Below, one piece after another: positions 54,792 through 64,000 of a stretch of DNA of 64,000 nucleotides. How positions within the stretch are numbered: the stretch's first letter is position 1; each line of letters begins with the position of its first letter. The position numbers and the translations under genes are program-made. The stretch comes from Lachnospiraceae bacterium (lineage in GTDB: Bacteria > Bacillota > Clostridia > Lachnospirales > Lachnospiraceae), in NCBI GenBank assembly GCA_017396555.1, contig JAFQLS010000021.1:1-64000 (forward strand), given 5' to 3'. A model generated the notes under the pieces. The model ran no database searches, had not been told where the DNA came from, and saw only the letters and a program-made list of their open reading frames with translations.

Positions 54792-55854
54792 TAAGTTAGA
54801 AGACCTTTTGTTCAGATATGAACAGTTAATGCAGGAGTTAAGTGAACCTGATGTGGCAAACGACACAAATAGATTCCGCAAGTTAATGAAGGAACAGAAT
54901 GACCTTACACCTATCGTTGAGGCATTTAAGCAGTACAAACAGGAAAAGCAGAACATAGAAGATAGTCTTATGATTCTTGAAGAGGAATCAGACGAAGAAA
55001 TGAGAGAAATGGCAAAGGAAGAGCTTAATGAAGCTAAAACTAAGGTAGAGAATCTTGAAAAAGAGCTTAAGATTCTTCTTCTTCCAAAGGACCCTAATGA
55101 TGATAAGAACGTTATCGTGGAAATCAGAGCAGGCGCAGGTGGAGATGAAGCAGCACTCTTTGCAGCAGAAATTTACCGTATGTATGTGCATTATTCAGAA
55201 GGTCGTAACTGGAAGGTTGAGACTATGGAATGCGAAGAAATCGGTATTGGTGGTATGAAATACGTTTCCTTCATGGTAACAGGAAATGGTGCGTATTCAG
55301 TACTTAAATATGAATCAGGTGTACACCGTGTACAGCGTGTACCGGAAACAGAATCAGGCGGACGTATCCACACATCTACAATTACTGTAGCTGTTATGCC
55401 GGAGGCGGAAGAAGTTGACGTTCAGATTGATGAAAAGGATATTCGTATCGACGTTATGCGTGCATCAGGAAATGGTGGACAGTGTGTCAACACAACTGAC
55501 TCAGCAGTACGTCTTACTCACTTCCCATCAGGAATCGTGGTATACAGTCAGACAGAGAAATCACAGCTTCAGAACAAAGCTAAGGCATTTGCCCTCCTTC
55601 GTGCAAAGCTCTACGACATCGAATGTCAGAAGGCTCATGACGCAGAAGCAGAGGCAAGAAGAAGCCAGATCGGAACAGGTGATCGTTCAGAGAAAATCAG
55701 AACCTACAACTTCCCACAGGGACGTGTAACTGACCACAGAATCAACCTTACATTATATAAGCTTGATAAGGTAATGAATGGTGATATACAGGAAATAATC
55801 GATGCTTGTATAGCTGCGGATCAGGCAGCTAAATTGGCAAAGATGAATGAATAA
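54784..55854 (+). CDS. prfA: Peptide chain release factor 1
   Basis: This protein has 356 residues. [15 protein letters not shown] is the usual start. The GGQ loop is [16 protein letters not shown] near 230, and [17 protein letters not shown] contains the codon-recognition region with the PxT-type tripeptide PET. It recognises UAA and UAG. GGAGG precedes the ATG, and the gene overlaps prmC. The downstream codons of this gene use more C-ending and GC-rich codons than neighbours, as in highly expressed genes. Confidence 0.95.
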   Translation: MFDKLEDLLFRYEQLMQELSEPDVANDTNRFRKLMKEQNDLTPIVEAFKQYKQEKQNIEDSLMILEEESDEEMREMAKEELNEAKTKVENLEKELKILLLPKDPNDDKNVIVEIRAGAGGDEAALFAAEIYRMYVHYSEGRNWKVETMECEEIGIGGMKYVSFMVTGNGAYSVLKYESGVHRVQRVPETESGGRIHTSTITVAVMPEAEEVDVQIDEKDIRIDVMRASGNGGQCVNTTDSAVRLTHFPSGIVVYSQTEKSQLQNKAKAFALLRAKLYDIECQKAHDAEAEARRSQIGTGDRSEKIRTYNFPQGRVTDHRINLTLYKLDKVMNGDIQEIIDACIAADQAAKLAKMNE

Positions 55855-55875
55855 GCTATGAGTGCAGAATATGTA

Positions 55876-55918
55876 AAAAAGAAGATTTGGACTGCTTGCA
55901 GGCCAAATCTTCTTTTTT
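55876..55918 (+). terminator. Rho-independent terminator after prfA
   Basis: The stem AAAAAAGAAGATTTGG with CCAAATCTTCTTTTTT is 16 bp and perfect, with a 12-nt loop. Confidence 0.92.
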
Positions 55919-55960
55919 GCATATTCTATAAGAATGCAAACGAAAGGTTAAAAGAAAAAA

Positions 55961-57019
55961 ATGGGAGCTGCGATGGAACAGATGGCAGCAGTTGGCGAAG
56001 GAATAGCAGCATTCAGCTATGGATATGTGGGACTTCGTACGTTAGGTACAACGCTAGGACCACAGTTGTCGCTTGGTGCATTAACCATGTATGTATCTGC
56101 AGCTATCAATTTTTCTTCTATGGTAACGGCATTTGGACAGAGCGTGGTAATGCTGATTCAGTTTTTGAGCTGGCTTGATCCATATATGGAATTCATGTCT
56201 TTGGCAGAGGAAACAAAATCAACAGGAAAAGTTCCATTTACAGGAGAAGTAGAAACTTTAGAATTTAAAAATGTAACATTTTCCTATCCAAAGGCAGAAA
56301 AATCCGTGTTACAAAATGTGTCATTTGAAATCAAAAAAGGAGAGAAGATTTCGATTGTCGGCTTGAATGGGGCTGGAAAATCTACGCTTGTAAAATTGAT
56401 TTGTCGTATGTATAAAGCAGATAGTGGAGAAATTCTTATCAATGGAAGAAACATTTACGAGTATGAATATTTTTCCTATATGAATACGATTTCCGCAGTA
56501 TTCCAGGATTACCGTATCTTCAACTTTACCATTGCAGAAAATATATCCTGCCATGAAAAAGATGCGGATGTATTAGAGGTAAAACGTCTCATAAAAGAAG
56601 TAGGATTGGAAGAAAAAGTAGATGAATTACCACTTGGTATCGAAAGCCGTTTTGGAAAAGATTATGATGAAGATGGTATCGAACTGTCTGGAGGACAGGC
56701 ACAGAAGATTGCGATTGCAAGAGCATTATATAAGAAGGCTTCCATGGTGATTTTAGATGAACCGGCAAGTGCACTTGAACCAATTGCAGAGGCGGAGATT
56801 TACGAGAAATTTAATGGTTTGGTAGAAGATAAGACTGCGATATACATTTCACATCGTATGTCATCTTCGGTATTCTGTGATAAGATTTTGATTATCGATG
56901 ACGGTACGGTAGCCGACTATGATACACATGAAAATCTTATGCAGAAAACGGAGAGTCTGTATTACCGGTTGTTTATGTCGCAGGCGGAAAATTATAAGTT
57001 GGAAGAATGTTTTTCATAA
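55961..57019 (+). pseudogene. 5'-truncated ABC exporter (half-transporter)
   Basis: This protein has 352 residues where complete half-exporters have about 580-600. The first 85 residues are only the last part of a membrane domain (SLGALTMYVSAAINFSSMVT). The ATPase domain is intact: GLNGAGKST near 138, the Q-loop AVFQDYRIFN, LSGGQAQK and MVILDEPASALEP, then HRMSS as the H-loop. The start region has no Shine-Dalgarno, and the codons before it are out of frame. It lies just after the prfA terminator. I judge it a deletion relic of a peptide or lipid exporter, though a short protein could still be made. Its origin may be the same event that placed the large secreted-protein gene here. Confidence 0.7.
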
Positions 57020-57157
57020 ATTGATTCAATATGGTGACTCTTGAAATCAGATAGACATTTTCCTTGGTGTGTGGTAGTATAAATGCAGAAAAAACAAAAG
57101 AAATTGAAGTAGGATTCTGCAAAGTATACAAATTCAATCAAGAAGGAGAATGATATA

Positions 57158-60100
57158 ATGTGTAAAAGAATAGCTGCATGGTTTATCTGTATAATGATAA
57201 TATTTACAAATATTCAGATTCCGCCATTTATTGAAGTAACAGAAGCGAGTGAAATTTTTGATAGTAATCTTTATGAAAGTGAATATTATGAGTTTATACA
57301 AAAAGGTGATCTTTTCTATCGAAATTATATAAAAGATAAATATGTATCTACTGCATCGAAAAATGGAGATGATGAAAAAGTATTTACAATTGAGAGTATC
57401 TATGCTTTTGAATATGCAATTAATAAGGATTTTCTTAGTGAACAAACGATTACTATGCTTACATCAGGTGATACAAAAGTGGTTGATCTTGATACATATA
57501 CAGATATGGTAAATGTTTTTTGTGCAGAATCAGTTGAAGCAGTATTAGAAGCAAGGAGAAGTACAGATGCACCGGACTGCTTACCGGAAAGCATACAGTC
57601 TAACAGTGAAGCGTATGAATGGTTACAGGAAACTTCAAATGCAAAAGGAATTACAACGCCAAATTTCGATGAACTTTCTTTTTTGGGGTATGATCCCTTA
57701 GGCTCAACCAGCTTTTTTGAATACATATATAAATATGCTAATATGTCTCGTGGAGGACTTAGAGAGGCTGTATTAAATGATAAGCAGAAACTTGTAAATA
57801 AAGATGGGAATTTGATACTGGGTTGGGGAAAACTTCCGGATGGAGATATTACAATTCAGTCTTCCTATAATTTTGAGCTTGGAAATTTGTGTGGTTTATA
57901 TAATGCTGAAAATTTTGCATTTGTTTCAAGTGATAACAGATATTATGTGATTAAAAATAATATTTTGCAAACACAGAATATGAACTTGAATTTTGCTAAA
58001 GATGTAACTTTGCATGATGTTGCATGGTATGATGTGACGGATGTTGAAGACAGGGATATAAATATTGTTTTGGATGAATATAATGGGATACATTATGATG
58101 ATTTTATTAATCAAATAGGAAAAGTAAATTCTGCTTATTTGCACAAAGTAGAAGCGGTAGGATATCAGGTTCTTTTTTATTTATTAGAGGCATCTTTACC
58201 AATTAGTGCAGAAAATGAAGGAAATATAGTTTACAAATTATCAACTGATATGGAAACAGATATTGATATGAAATGTTTAAGTACCGTGACACTTTCTGTA
58301 AATGTTGAGAATGATATCGATGGCTGGTATAAGGATCACGTTTACTTTTTTAGTTCCAATCCGGATGTTGCGTATGTAGATGATACGGGAACAGTATATG
58401 GAATATCAAATGGAAGTGCTGTGATTACTGCATTTGTAAAGTCTGCAGGAAGATGTGTCCCTATACATTATAATGTTAATGTCACAGATTCGCTTAACAT
58501 AAATAATAAGGTTGCTATTGGATATTTTTCAGAAGATTCTGTATTTTTAAGTAATGCTTCGGATGTAATATTTGACAGTCTTCCATCAAATCTTGAAAAA
58601 GAAGGTGGTGCTGCTTTTGCTTTATACGAGCAGCCAATGTTTTATGTAAATGGACAGATTATTACTGATGCGACAAAGCCATTGGCAGAAGATGATGAAT
58701 TATTACTAGATAGATGGACACAGACATCAGCTTGTGGAACAATGCCATTTGAAGATTATAAAAAATTAGCGGATGAATTACATAAACAAGGGAAAAAGAT
58801 GTATGTATTTTTTCAATCGTTCTATTCTGCTGATTATGGAGCATCTGTAAGTTCATCTTCATATATTCAGCAAATGGTAAAGCGATATAAAGAAGATAAT
58901 ACAGATGCTGAGGCAAAGGCATTTATTGATAAATTGATGAATGCATATAAAGAATATTTTTCAAAATATGGAGATGATTATGAAGCAGCGGGAATAGATG
59001 GTATATATATTACGGATCACTTAGGAAATTATGATAATTCTATTTATGGTATTGAAGGAGAACGCTGGAAAGAAGTTATTGATTCGTTAAGTGAGAATTA
59101 TTCAGGAGAAATCTTAGCCTATGTAAATGATATTGATAGTACAAAAGAAATGCTATTAAATAACAGTATTTTTAGTTATGTAGATGGTATACATATATCT
59201 ACAGGACATAAAATGCAAGAATTATTTACATCGGAGAACCCATCGATTAAAGAATGTAAAAAAATAATAGAAGATAATTATGTGGATTTTTGTGATGCCA
59301 TGTATGAAAAGTTTCACAAACCTATTTCAACGGAATGGTGGATTTCAAGTACAAAGCATCCATCAGGTGAGCATAATATTAATGGAAATACATGGTGCAG
59401 AGGAAAGTCAGGAAGTATTAATGAAAATGAATTTAGTACAGAGGCAGACTATCTTCAGCAAATGAAGGTATGGGAGGCAATACTTGAAGTTTTCTCAGAA
59501 AAAATATATACAGATATAATATATTCAAGATATGCTTACCAGTCTGTGAAAATCAATAATACCTGTTACGATTTAAATAGTGGTTATGATTGTTCTGCTA
59601 CCGTATATAGTAAACCTGCTGCCAGATTGTTAAAAGCGTGGAGTACGAAATCTTTAACAAGAGAGCTCGGTAAAGATGAAACGTTTAGTATTGACTCTAT
59701 AGGACAACAGGAACTGATATATGATTATTGTACTGTAGTAAAAGGTGATTGCCTGGAGATTAATTTAAATCCGATAGATGCAAATTATGTATATGTTTCA
59801 AAAAATGTAAATATTGCAAGTGTGGACGAATTAGGTAAATTGACAGCAAATTCTGTTGGAAGAACTGCTATAGACATAATCAATAATGACAATGGTGCAA
59901 AAAAGAGTTTTATGCTATTTGTGCTTCCAACATCAGAGCTGTACGATAAAATTTTAGGTAAAGTAAATTCATATATTGATTTATTACATAATGAAGGTTA
60001 TCCGGTTACTCAATCTACATTTTGGAGTGTTTATGAGTTGGCTATTAGAATTAACGAAAACATTTTGTCAGATGAAGAAATAAATGTTTTGGTAGATAAT

Positions 60101-61972
60101 GGAATATTTGACTATTTAAGTAATGCACAGTATTCAAAGTTTGTTGCTTCATTAAAAGAATATAATACTGTTAATTTGGACTTGCTTCGTCTTGATGAAA
60201 ATACAAGTTGTGAGTGTGAAAATAATGAACAATATATCAGAAAGTATATAGCAAAATGTTCATTTGATGGTAATCTGCATGAAAGTTGTGATGCTATTAA
60301 CATAGGAGACGAGTATGAATTACACCATAAAAATGGAGATATTTTGTTTGGCTGGGTTAACTATGGCGGTGTAAGAGTTCAGGCAATGAGAGAATTTAGT
60401 GCATCAAATCAGGCTATGTATTATATGAAAGCGATACAGACTGGTGATAGAATTTATTTTGTAAATAATTCTTTGATGTATGACAGTGTATATATAACAG
60501 TAGATGGTACTGAAATAGGTTTAACACTAGAAGAAGATGGTGGTATAAAAATATCAGATTTTATTGATGCTGTAGGAGAAGAATTTTATAATACACTTGT
60601 AGATTATTATGATACAGATACAAATGGATATTATATATCTAGAGGCACAGGAAATAATGGCTTTTTCTTTATAAAAGAGGATATTGGATACCCTACTAAT
60701 ACTCTGTTTGATTTTGAATGCGAAAATATAGTGTCGGATGGTTCTACAACACTTGAGCCAAAGGTAACAGTAAATTATTCAGGGGGAACAGTAACTTTTT
60801 ATTATAAAGGTGTTGATGAAAGCGAATGGAGTATAGAGTCGCCTAAAGAAGCCGGGAATTATATTGTAAGGGGTATTGTCTCGCCTAAGAATGGATATAG
60901 AAAGAAGATATGTGATAAAGAAGTAAAAATTATTGATAATAAAGCGCCAAGTGAAGCAGATAAGTTAACTCCACCATCAAATATCACATTGATTCAGAAT
61001 GGATCTATTATTGATATTAACTGGAATAATGTTATAGCTGCTAGCAGATACAAGATTTTGAAAAGATATAATTCTGCTGATGAATGGGTGACAATTGGTT
61101 ATTCAGGTATTAATGGATTTAAGGATAAAATAGAGGAGTGTAATCAATATATTGAATATGCTGTATATTCAACAAACCTTTATGATACAAGTGAATTATC
61201 TGAACCTGTTACTATAATATCTGAGAATCATAAATGGGATGAAGGAATTATAACAAAAAATCCTACTTGTACGAAAAAAGGTGAAAAGACTTTTGTATGT
61301 TCTGTGTGTAAAGAAACAAGAAAAGAAGAAATATCCGTAAAGGAACATTCGTATAAAAGAGAAATATCAAAGGCGAATATTAATACAAATGGTGAAGTGG
61401 TGAATATATGTACTGTTTGTAATAAAAAGACAAGTGAAAGCATTATTTATTATCCTGAAACGATTATACTATCTAAGAAATCATATACTTATAATGGTAA
61501 AGTTCAAAAACCTACTGTAGTAGTAAAAGATAGTAAAGGTAAAATTATTGATAAGGAGAATTATTCAATTTCATATTCATCAGGTTGTAAGAATGTAGGG
61601 GAATATAAAGTAATTGTTAAGTTTCAGGGTAATTATGAAGGAAAGAAAACTCTTACGTTTAAAATTAAGCCAAAGAAAGCAAGTTTGAAAGGGGTAGTCG
61701 CAAATAGCAAAGGATTTACTGTAAAATGGACTAAACAGAAAAAACAAATAACAGGATATGAAATTCAGTATTCTAAGTATAAAAACTTTAAGAAAGCAAC
61801 TATAAAGAATATTAATAAAAGTAGTACAGTATCGTTAAAAGTTTCTAAACTTAATGCAAAGAAAAAATATTATGTAAGAATTCGTACTTATAAAACAATC
61901 AAAGTAAATGGTAAAAAGATAAAGATATATTCAGATTGGTCCAAAGCAAAAACAATAAGAACAAAGAAATAA
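57158..61972 (+). CDS. Large secreted multidomain protein with TIM-barrel-like region
   Basis: This protein has 1604 residues. A signal peptide ends near VTEASE (about 28-32). Two related segments with GNLILGWGK (near 220) and GDILFGWVN (near 1060) flank the centre. BIG2-like modules are near 410-445 (SSNPDVAYVDDTGTVYGISN) and 880-915 (IASVDELGKLTANSVG). Residues about 450-800 look like a (beta/alpha)8 barrel: AIGYFSEDS, KKMYVFFQSFYSAD, AAGIDGIYITDHLG, GEILAYVNDID, SYVDGIHISTG and PISTEWWISS. The C-terminus has FN3 (about 1271-1365), a CXXC module (TFVCSVCKETR), an Ig/MBG domain (YTYNGKVQKPTVVV) and a last FN3. It probably acts outside the cell on a glycan or as an adhesin. AAGGAG precedes the ATG. 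Confidence 0.75.
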   Translation: MCKRIAAWFICIMIIFTNIQIPPFIEVTEASEIFDSNLYESEYYEFIQKGDLFYRNYIKDKYVSTASKNGDDEKVFTIESIYAFEYAINKDFLSEQTITMLTSGDTKVVDLDTYTDMVNVFCAESVEAVLEARRSTDAPDCLPESIQSNSEAYEWLQETSNAKGITTPNFDELSFLGYDPLGSTSFFEYIYKYANMSRGGLREAVLNDKQKLVNKDGNLILGWGKLPDGDITIQSSYNFELGNLCGLYNAENFAFVSSDNRYYVIKNNILQTQNMNLNFAKDVTLHDVAWYDVTDVEDRDINIVLDEYNGIHYDDFINQIGKVNSAYLHKVEAVGYQVLFYLLEASLPISAENEGNIVYKLSTDMETDIDMKCLSTVTLSVNVENDIDGWYKDHVYFFSSNPDVAYVDDTGTVYGISNGSAVITAFVKSAGRCVPIHYNVNVTDSLNINNKVAIGYFSEDSVFLSNASDVIFDSLPSNLEKEGGAAFALYEQPMFYVNGQIITDATKPLAEDDELLLDRWTQTSACGTMPFEDYKKLADELHKQGKKMYVFFQSFYSADYGASVSSSSYIQQMVKRYKEDNTDAEAKAFIDKLMNAYKEYFSKYGDDYEAAGIDGIYITDHLGNYDNSIYGIEGERWKEVIDSLSENYSGEILAYVNDIDSTKEMLLNNSIFSYVDGIHISTGHKMQELFTSENPSIKECKKIIEDNYVDFCDAMYEKFHKPISTEWWISSTKHPSGEHNINGNTWCRGKSGSINENEFSTEADYLQQMKVWEAILEVFSEKIYTDIIYSRYAYQSVKINNTCYDLNSGYDCSATVYSKPAARLLKAWSTKSLTRELGKDETFSIDSIGQQELIYDYCTVVKGDCLEINLNPIDANYVYVSKNVNIASVDELGKLTANSVGRTAIDIINNDNGAKKSFMLFVLPTSELYDKILGKVNSYIDLLHNEGYPVTQSTFWSVYELAIRINENILSDEEINVLVDNGIFDYLSNAQYSKFVASLKEYNTVNLDLLRLDENTSCECENNEQYIRKYIAKCSFDGNLHESCDAINIGDEYELHHKNGDILFGWVNYGGVRVQAMREFSASNQAMYYMKAIQTGDRIYFVNNSLMYDSVYITVDGTEIGLTLEEDGGIKISDFIDAVGEEFYNTLVDYYDTDTNGYYISRGTGNNGFFFIKEDIGYPTNTLFDFECENIVSDGSTTLEPKVTVNYSGGTVTFYYKGVDESEWSIESPKEAGNYIVRGIVSPKNGYRKKICDKEVKIIDNKAPSEADKLTPPSNITLIQNGSIIDINWNNVIAASRYKILKRYNSADEWVTIGYSGINGFKDKIEECNQYIEYAVYSTNLYDTSELSEPVTIISENHKWDEGIITKNPTCTKKGEKTFVCSVCKETRKEEISVKEHSYKREISKANINTNGEVVNICTVCNKKTSESIIYYPETIILSKKSYTYNGKVQKPTVVVKDSKGKIIDKENYSISYSSGCKNVGEYKVIVKFQGNYEGKKTLTFKIKPKKASLKGVVANSKGFTVKWTKQKKQITGYEIQYSKYKNFKKATIKNINKSSTVSLKVSKLNAKKKYYVRIRTYKTIKVNGKKIKIYSDWSKAKTIRTKK

Positions 61973-61982
61973 AAGTAAAAGG

Positions 61983-62018
61983 ATTGCTAAAGTTGTGATG
62001 ATTTTAGCAATTTTTTTT
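61983..62018 (+). terminator. Rho-independent terminator after the large secreted-protein gene
   Basis: The stem ATTGCTAAA with TTTAGCAAT and an 11-nt loop is followed by a run of seven or more T. Confidence 0.85.
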
Positions 62019-62127
62019 ATAATCCAAGTCTAAATAGTAATTTACATATTATTGTATATATGACATAATATATACGGATTCTTTTGTGCTAAAAATACAA
62101 TTCCTTTTTTAAAAGAAAAGGAGAAAT

Positions 62128-62655
62128 ATGAAAGAAGAAACAAATTTTGTCCTAAGGGCGATGTCAGGACGTGAAAAATATGATGAAGCATGTAAAGCAA
62201 CATGGAAGTTAAAAGAAATCATTGCACCGGTGCTGCAGTTTGCAGTTAGAGAATATCAAAATCATTCTGTTGCGGAAATAATAGGATATATCAATGCATC
62301 CACCATTTCCGATGCCATTCCATTGGATGATTTGCCAGCCTTTATCGAGGGATTGGAAAATTAGTTCTCGTCACCGACAGAAAAAAGGGTATTTTATGAT
62401 ATTCATTTTACAGCGAAAAATCCGGAACTGTCTTCTGAAGATATTCTGGTAATGCTTCATATTTATTTTGAAATTCAAAATGATTACAAGCCATCCAATC
62501 CAAGTTACCCGATTACCAAACGAGCAGTATATTATGCGGCAAGGGAATTATGTTCGCAGTTAAAGGTTGTAACACATAATACCAATTATGCAAAGTTGGA
62601 AAAGGTATATTCCATATGGATTTGCAATGAAAATATTCCAAGTAAACTTCTTTAG
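62128..62655 (+). pseudogene. PD-(D/E)XK nuclease family transposase-like gene, interrupted
   Basis: One frame reads MKEETNFVLRAMSGREKYDE onward to a TAG at 62362-62364. It then continues in frame with FSSPTEKRVFYDIHFTAKN, LHIYFEIQNDYKPSNPSYPI, TKRAVYYAARELCSQL and KLEKVYSIWIC. These are hallmarks of a Lachnospiraceae family annotated as PD-(D/E)XK nuclease family transposase; the acidic residue before QND and the Lys in TKR are typical. The family is about 300-400 residues, but here only about 175 remain and the C-terminal half is absent. AAAAGGAG precedes the ATG. One nonsense codon and a 3' truncation make it inactive. Confidence 0.65.
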
Positions 62656-62660
62656 GCTAC

Positions 62661-62738
62661 AATCAATAGCGGTGTAAACGAAAAAGCAGTCTACAGTTAA
62701 TTTTATAAACTGCCCTTTCGTTTGCACCGCGTTTGATT
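62661..62738. other. Long imperfect hairpin (about 26 base pairs)
   Basis: Three paired blocks nest in one hairpin: AATCAA with TTGATT (62661-62666/62733-62738), GCGGTGTAAACGAAA with TTTCGTTTGCACCGC (62669-62683/62716-62730, one G-U pair) and GCAGT with ACTGC (62686-62690/62709-62713). They are separated by 2+2 nt mismatches and close on an 18-nt loop. There is no T-run, so it is not an ordinary terminator. It could be a structured RNA, a MITE or a transposon end. Confidence 0.75.
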
Positions 62739-63240
62739 TTGCCAAAGTGAACAAAGTCGCGTCCGGGGAACCGATATATATGGGGTTTCAATTCGGCTAA
62801 CTTTCCTTAGAATGAAGGTTGGTAGAAACTATCGTATAGCGACTATTCAATTTATGGCATAGCAAACAAGCCTCATCGCCGAGACTTGGATTTCAAGTTT
62901 ACTTGGAAAGACGATGTCCTTTTTTAGGATATAGGAGCGGAGCTTCGTACATATGCGTAGCAGATGTTTCACATATAATAAATGTCATGTGAGTCAAAGG
63001 AGCAACGAGATGGAACGAAGTGGAATCAAGGTGGGAGAAAGTCATTTACAAATTATAGTCGTTGGTAGAAGAATTAGAGCTAGAATGGGATGACTCTTAT
63101 AGAACAATAGGTGCTGCAAGGTTAGTGGCGAAAATGTATTTAATTTATGTTGAAAATAGGTTCGTCAGAAAAAGTGTAGATAAATGTTTAGGATTCGTCA
63201 GAAAAAGTGTATAATTAAAATAAATAGTACATAATATGTA
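62739..63240. other. Accessory intergenic region without a clear gene
   Basis: About 500 bp with only short frames. The first part contains a short frame (DFAKVNKVASGEPIYMGFQF) ending at TAA near 62800 and a small hairpin around ATATATAT. From about 62947 a mixed-composition stretch follows (GAGCGGAGCTTCG; CAACGAGATGGAACGAAGTG) with no clear start signals. A nested hairpin then a T-run near 62876-62930 might be a terminator. The tandem repeats at the end are listed separately. I see nothing else. Confidence 0.4.
63161..63211 (+). repeat. Tandem 18-nt direct repeat ahead of the AAA ATPase gene
   Basis: TTCGTCAGAAAAAGTGTA occurs perfectly at 63161-63178 and 63194-63211, 33 nt apart start to start (about three helix turns). 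The second copy runs into a TATAAT (63210-63215) that could be the -10 box for the ATPase gene, so the repeats may be operators. No matching regulator gene is visible. Confidence 0.6.
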
Positions 63241-64000
63241 ATGGGGCAATTAGAAGAATGGTATAACAGAAAAAACAGAAAGCCACTTATTTTAAAAGGG
63301 GCAAGACAAGTGGGAAAAACATGGTTGATGAAAGAATTCGGAAAAACTCATTTCAAATATACTGCATATGTAAATTTCGATAATAATAGCAAAATGGCAA
63401 ATGTATTTGATAATGACTATGACATTGATAGGATATTAATGTCCATAAATATTGAAACCGGAGTGAAGATACTTCCTGAAGAAACTTTAATTATATTTGA
63501 TGAAATACAGGAGAATCCAAAAGCAATCGCATCGTTAAAATATTTTTGCGAAGAGGCTCCGGAATATGCTATTATAGCAGCTGGCTCGTTATTAGGAGTT
63601 GCTATTCATGAGGGAGTTTCATTTCCGGTAGGGAAAGTAGATACTTTAGAACTTAATCCTCTAAATTTTAGGGAATTTTTGTTGGCGATAGGAGAAGAAG
63701 GTCTTGTAAGACTAATTGAAGAAATGAATATGCCATTAATCGAGAACTTTCGTGAAAAATATATTGACTGGTTAAAAAAGTATTATTATATAGGTGGGAT
63801 GCCAGAAGTAGTATCGTCATTTGTGACAGAGAAAGATTTTACAGAGGTGCGTCGTTTACAAAAGAGAATTATTGAAATGTATGAAGCTGATTTTAGCAAG
63901 CACACTTCTGCAAATGAATTACCTAGAATACGAATGGTATGGAATTCAATTCCGATGCAGTTGGCAAAGGAAAATAGAAAGTTTTTCTTTGGAAAAATCA
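63241..64000 (+). CDS. AAA ATPase with DUF4143 (3' end outside window)
   Basis: The frame is open to the right edge; 253 residues are visible. LILKGARQVGKTWLMKEFG near 17-35 is the Walker A motif of the AAA_14 domain, TLIIFDEIQENPKAI near 95 is Walker B and IIAAGSLLGVAI near 118 is sensor-like. LELNPLNFREFLLA and YYYIGGMPEVVSSF lead into the DUF4143 nuclease-like domain. These ATPases are common in gut bacteria and of unknown role. The ATG at 63241 lacks a good Shine-Dalgarno, and the usual few residues before NRKPLI are slightly short, so the start is uncertain. Confidence 0.85.
   Translation, partial: MGQLEEWYNRKNRKPLILKGARQVGKTWLMKEFGKTHFKYTAYVNFDNNSKMANVFDNDYDIDRILMSINIETGVKILPEETLIIFDEIQENPKAIASLKYFCEEAPEYAIIAAGSLLGVAIHEGVSFPVGKVDTLELNPLNFREFLLAIGEEGLVRLIEEMNMPLIENFREKYIDWLKKYYYIGGMPEVVSSFVTEKDFTEVRRLQKRIIEMYEADFSKHTSANELPRIRMVWNSIPMQLAKENRKFFFGKI

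Noticed and set aside
55858-56178. A small open frame after prfA
   Set aside because: It runs through the perfect terminator and its first codons lie inside the stem. There is no ribosome binding site and no recognisable protein.
2956-62364. Possible stop-codon recoding, since four frames continue past an in-frame stop
   Set aside because: The four stops are TGA, TAA, TAG and TAG, and all are in genes that are also truncated or linked to mobile DNA. Intact genes around them use ordinary stops. Plain nonsense mutations explain them.
62739-62800. Possible tRNA fragment or attachment site after the long hairpin
   Set aside because: The sequence has no cloverleaf pairing and no T-loop of the GGTTCGA type. 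It also cannot be tied to any tRNA in the window.
62948-63090. Small frames (28-44 codons) in the accessory intergenic region
   Set aside because: They have no ribosome binding sites or recognisable sequence, and are about the length expected by chance.

Overview
The window looks like about 64 kb of a low-GC, AT-rich Gram-positive chromosome from the class Clostridia, most likely the family Lachnospiraceae. This is inferred from gene content and protein style: the rho-rpmE-DUF1385-prmC-prfA order, a nadABC-niaR operon, MscL with a zinc-ribbon tail, BspA-type leucine-rich repeat and Ig/FN3 surface proteins, ETTT-type linkers in a secreted amylase, strong AGGAGG-like ribosome binding sites and frequent TTG/GTG starts. 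No rRNA, tRNA or CRISPR array is visible.

The left end (1-6000) is accessory DNA. It holds the tail of an ORF6N/phospholipase-D-like protein, a Ser/Thr protein kinase with an unknown C-terminal half, a large serine recombinase broken by one nonsense codon, and remnants of a small XRE-type regulator, a DinD protein, a second recombinase and an AraC/GyrI-like regulator. The last codons of the recombinase match the end of the intact rlmD gene at 32.4 kb, which suggests an element that targets rlmD-type genes.

6-12 kb carries a membrane operon (small membrane protein, CPBP protease, membrane protein of unknown function), a large leucine-rich repeat secreted protein and the remnant of an FtsX-like permease. 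12.2-17.8 kb is a tight five-gene operon: duplicated DUF1538 membrane protein, double PII-like protein, glutathionylspermidine-synthase-like ATP-grasp enzyme, unknown alpha/beta protein and homospermidine synthase. It reads as a PII-linked transporter joined to polyamine making and conjugation, and is the best candidate here for an undescribed system. LemA and a DUF2207 protein follow, convergent.

20.9-36 kb is mostly carbon and housekeeping: galactokinase, a secreted alpha-amylase with four CBM26-type modules behind a structured leader, DegV, a Gx-transporter/NusG-II pair, type I pullulanase, an ABC-F ATPase, RlmD, a tandem GNAT protein and an Ig-type surface protein. Secreted amylase, pullulanase and galactokinase fit a starch- and oligosaccharide-using gut or rumen bacterium.

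36-50 kb has a chemoreceptor, two diguanylate cyclases, MscL, the NAD synthesis operon with a probable NiaR operator on its promoter, a diacylglycerol-kinase-like lipid kinase, an aldo/keto reductase, an RluA pseudouridine synthase and a Bax-inhibitor-like protein. Two 80-nt intergenic repeats (69/80 identical) bracket the cyclase and mscL genes, and two nearly identical terminators bracket a gene of unknown function.

50-56 kb is core translation/transcription (engB, rho, rpmE, DUF1385, prmC, prfA). From 56 kb the sequence becomes accessory again: a 5'-truncated ABC exporter, a 1604-residue secreted protein with an internal TIM-barrel-like region, a broken PD-(D/E)XK-type nuclease gene, a long hairpin, tandem repeats and the start of an AAA/DUF4143 ATPase that runs off the window.
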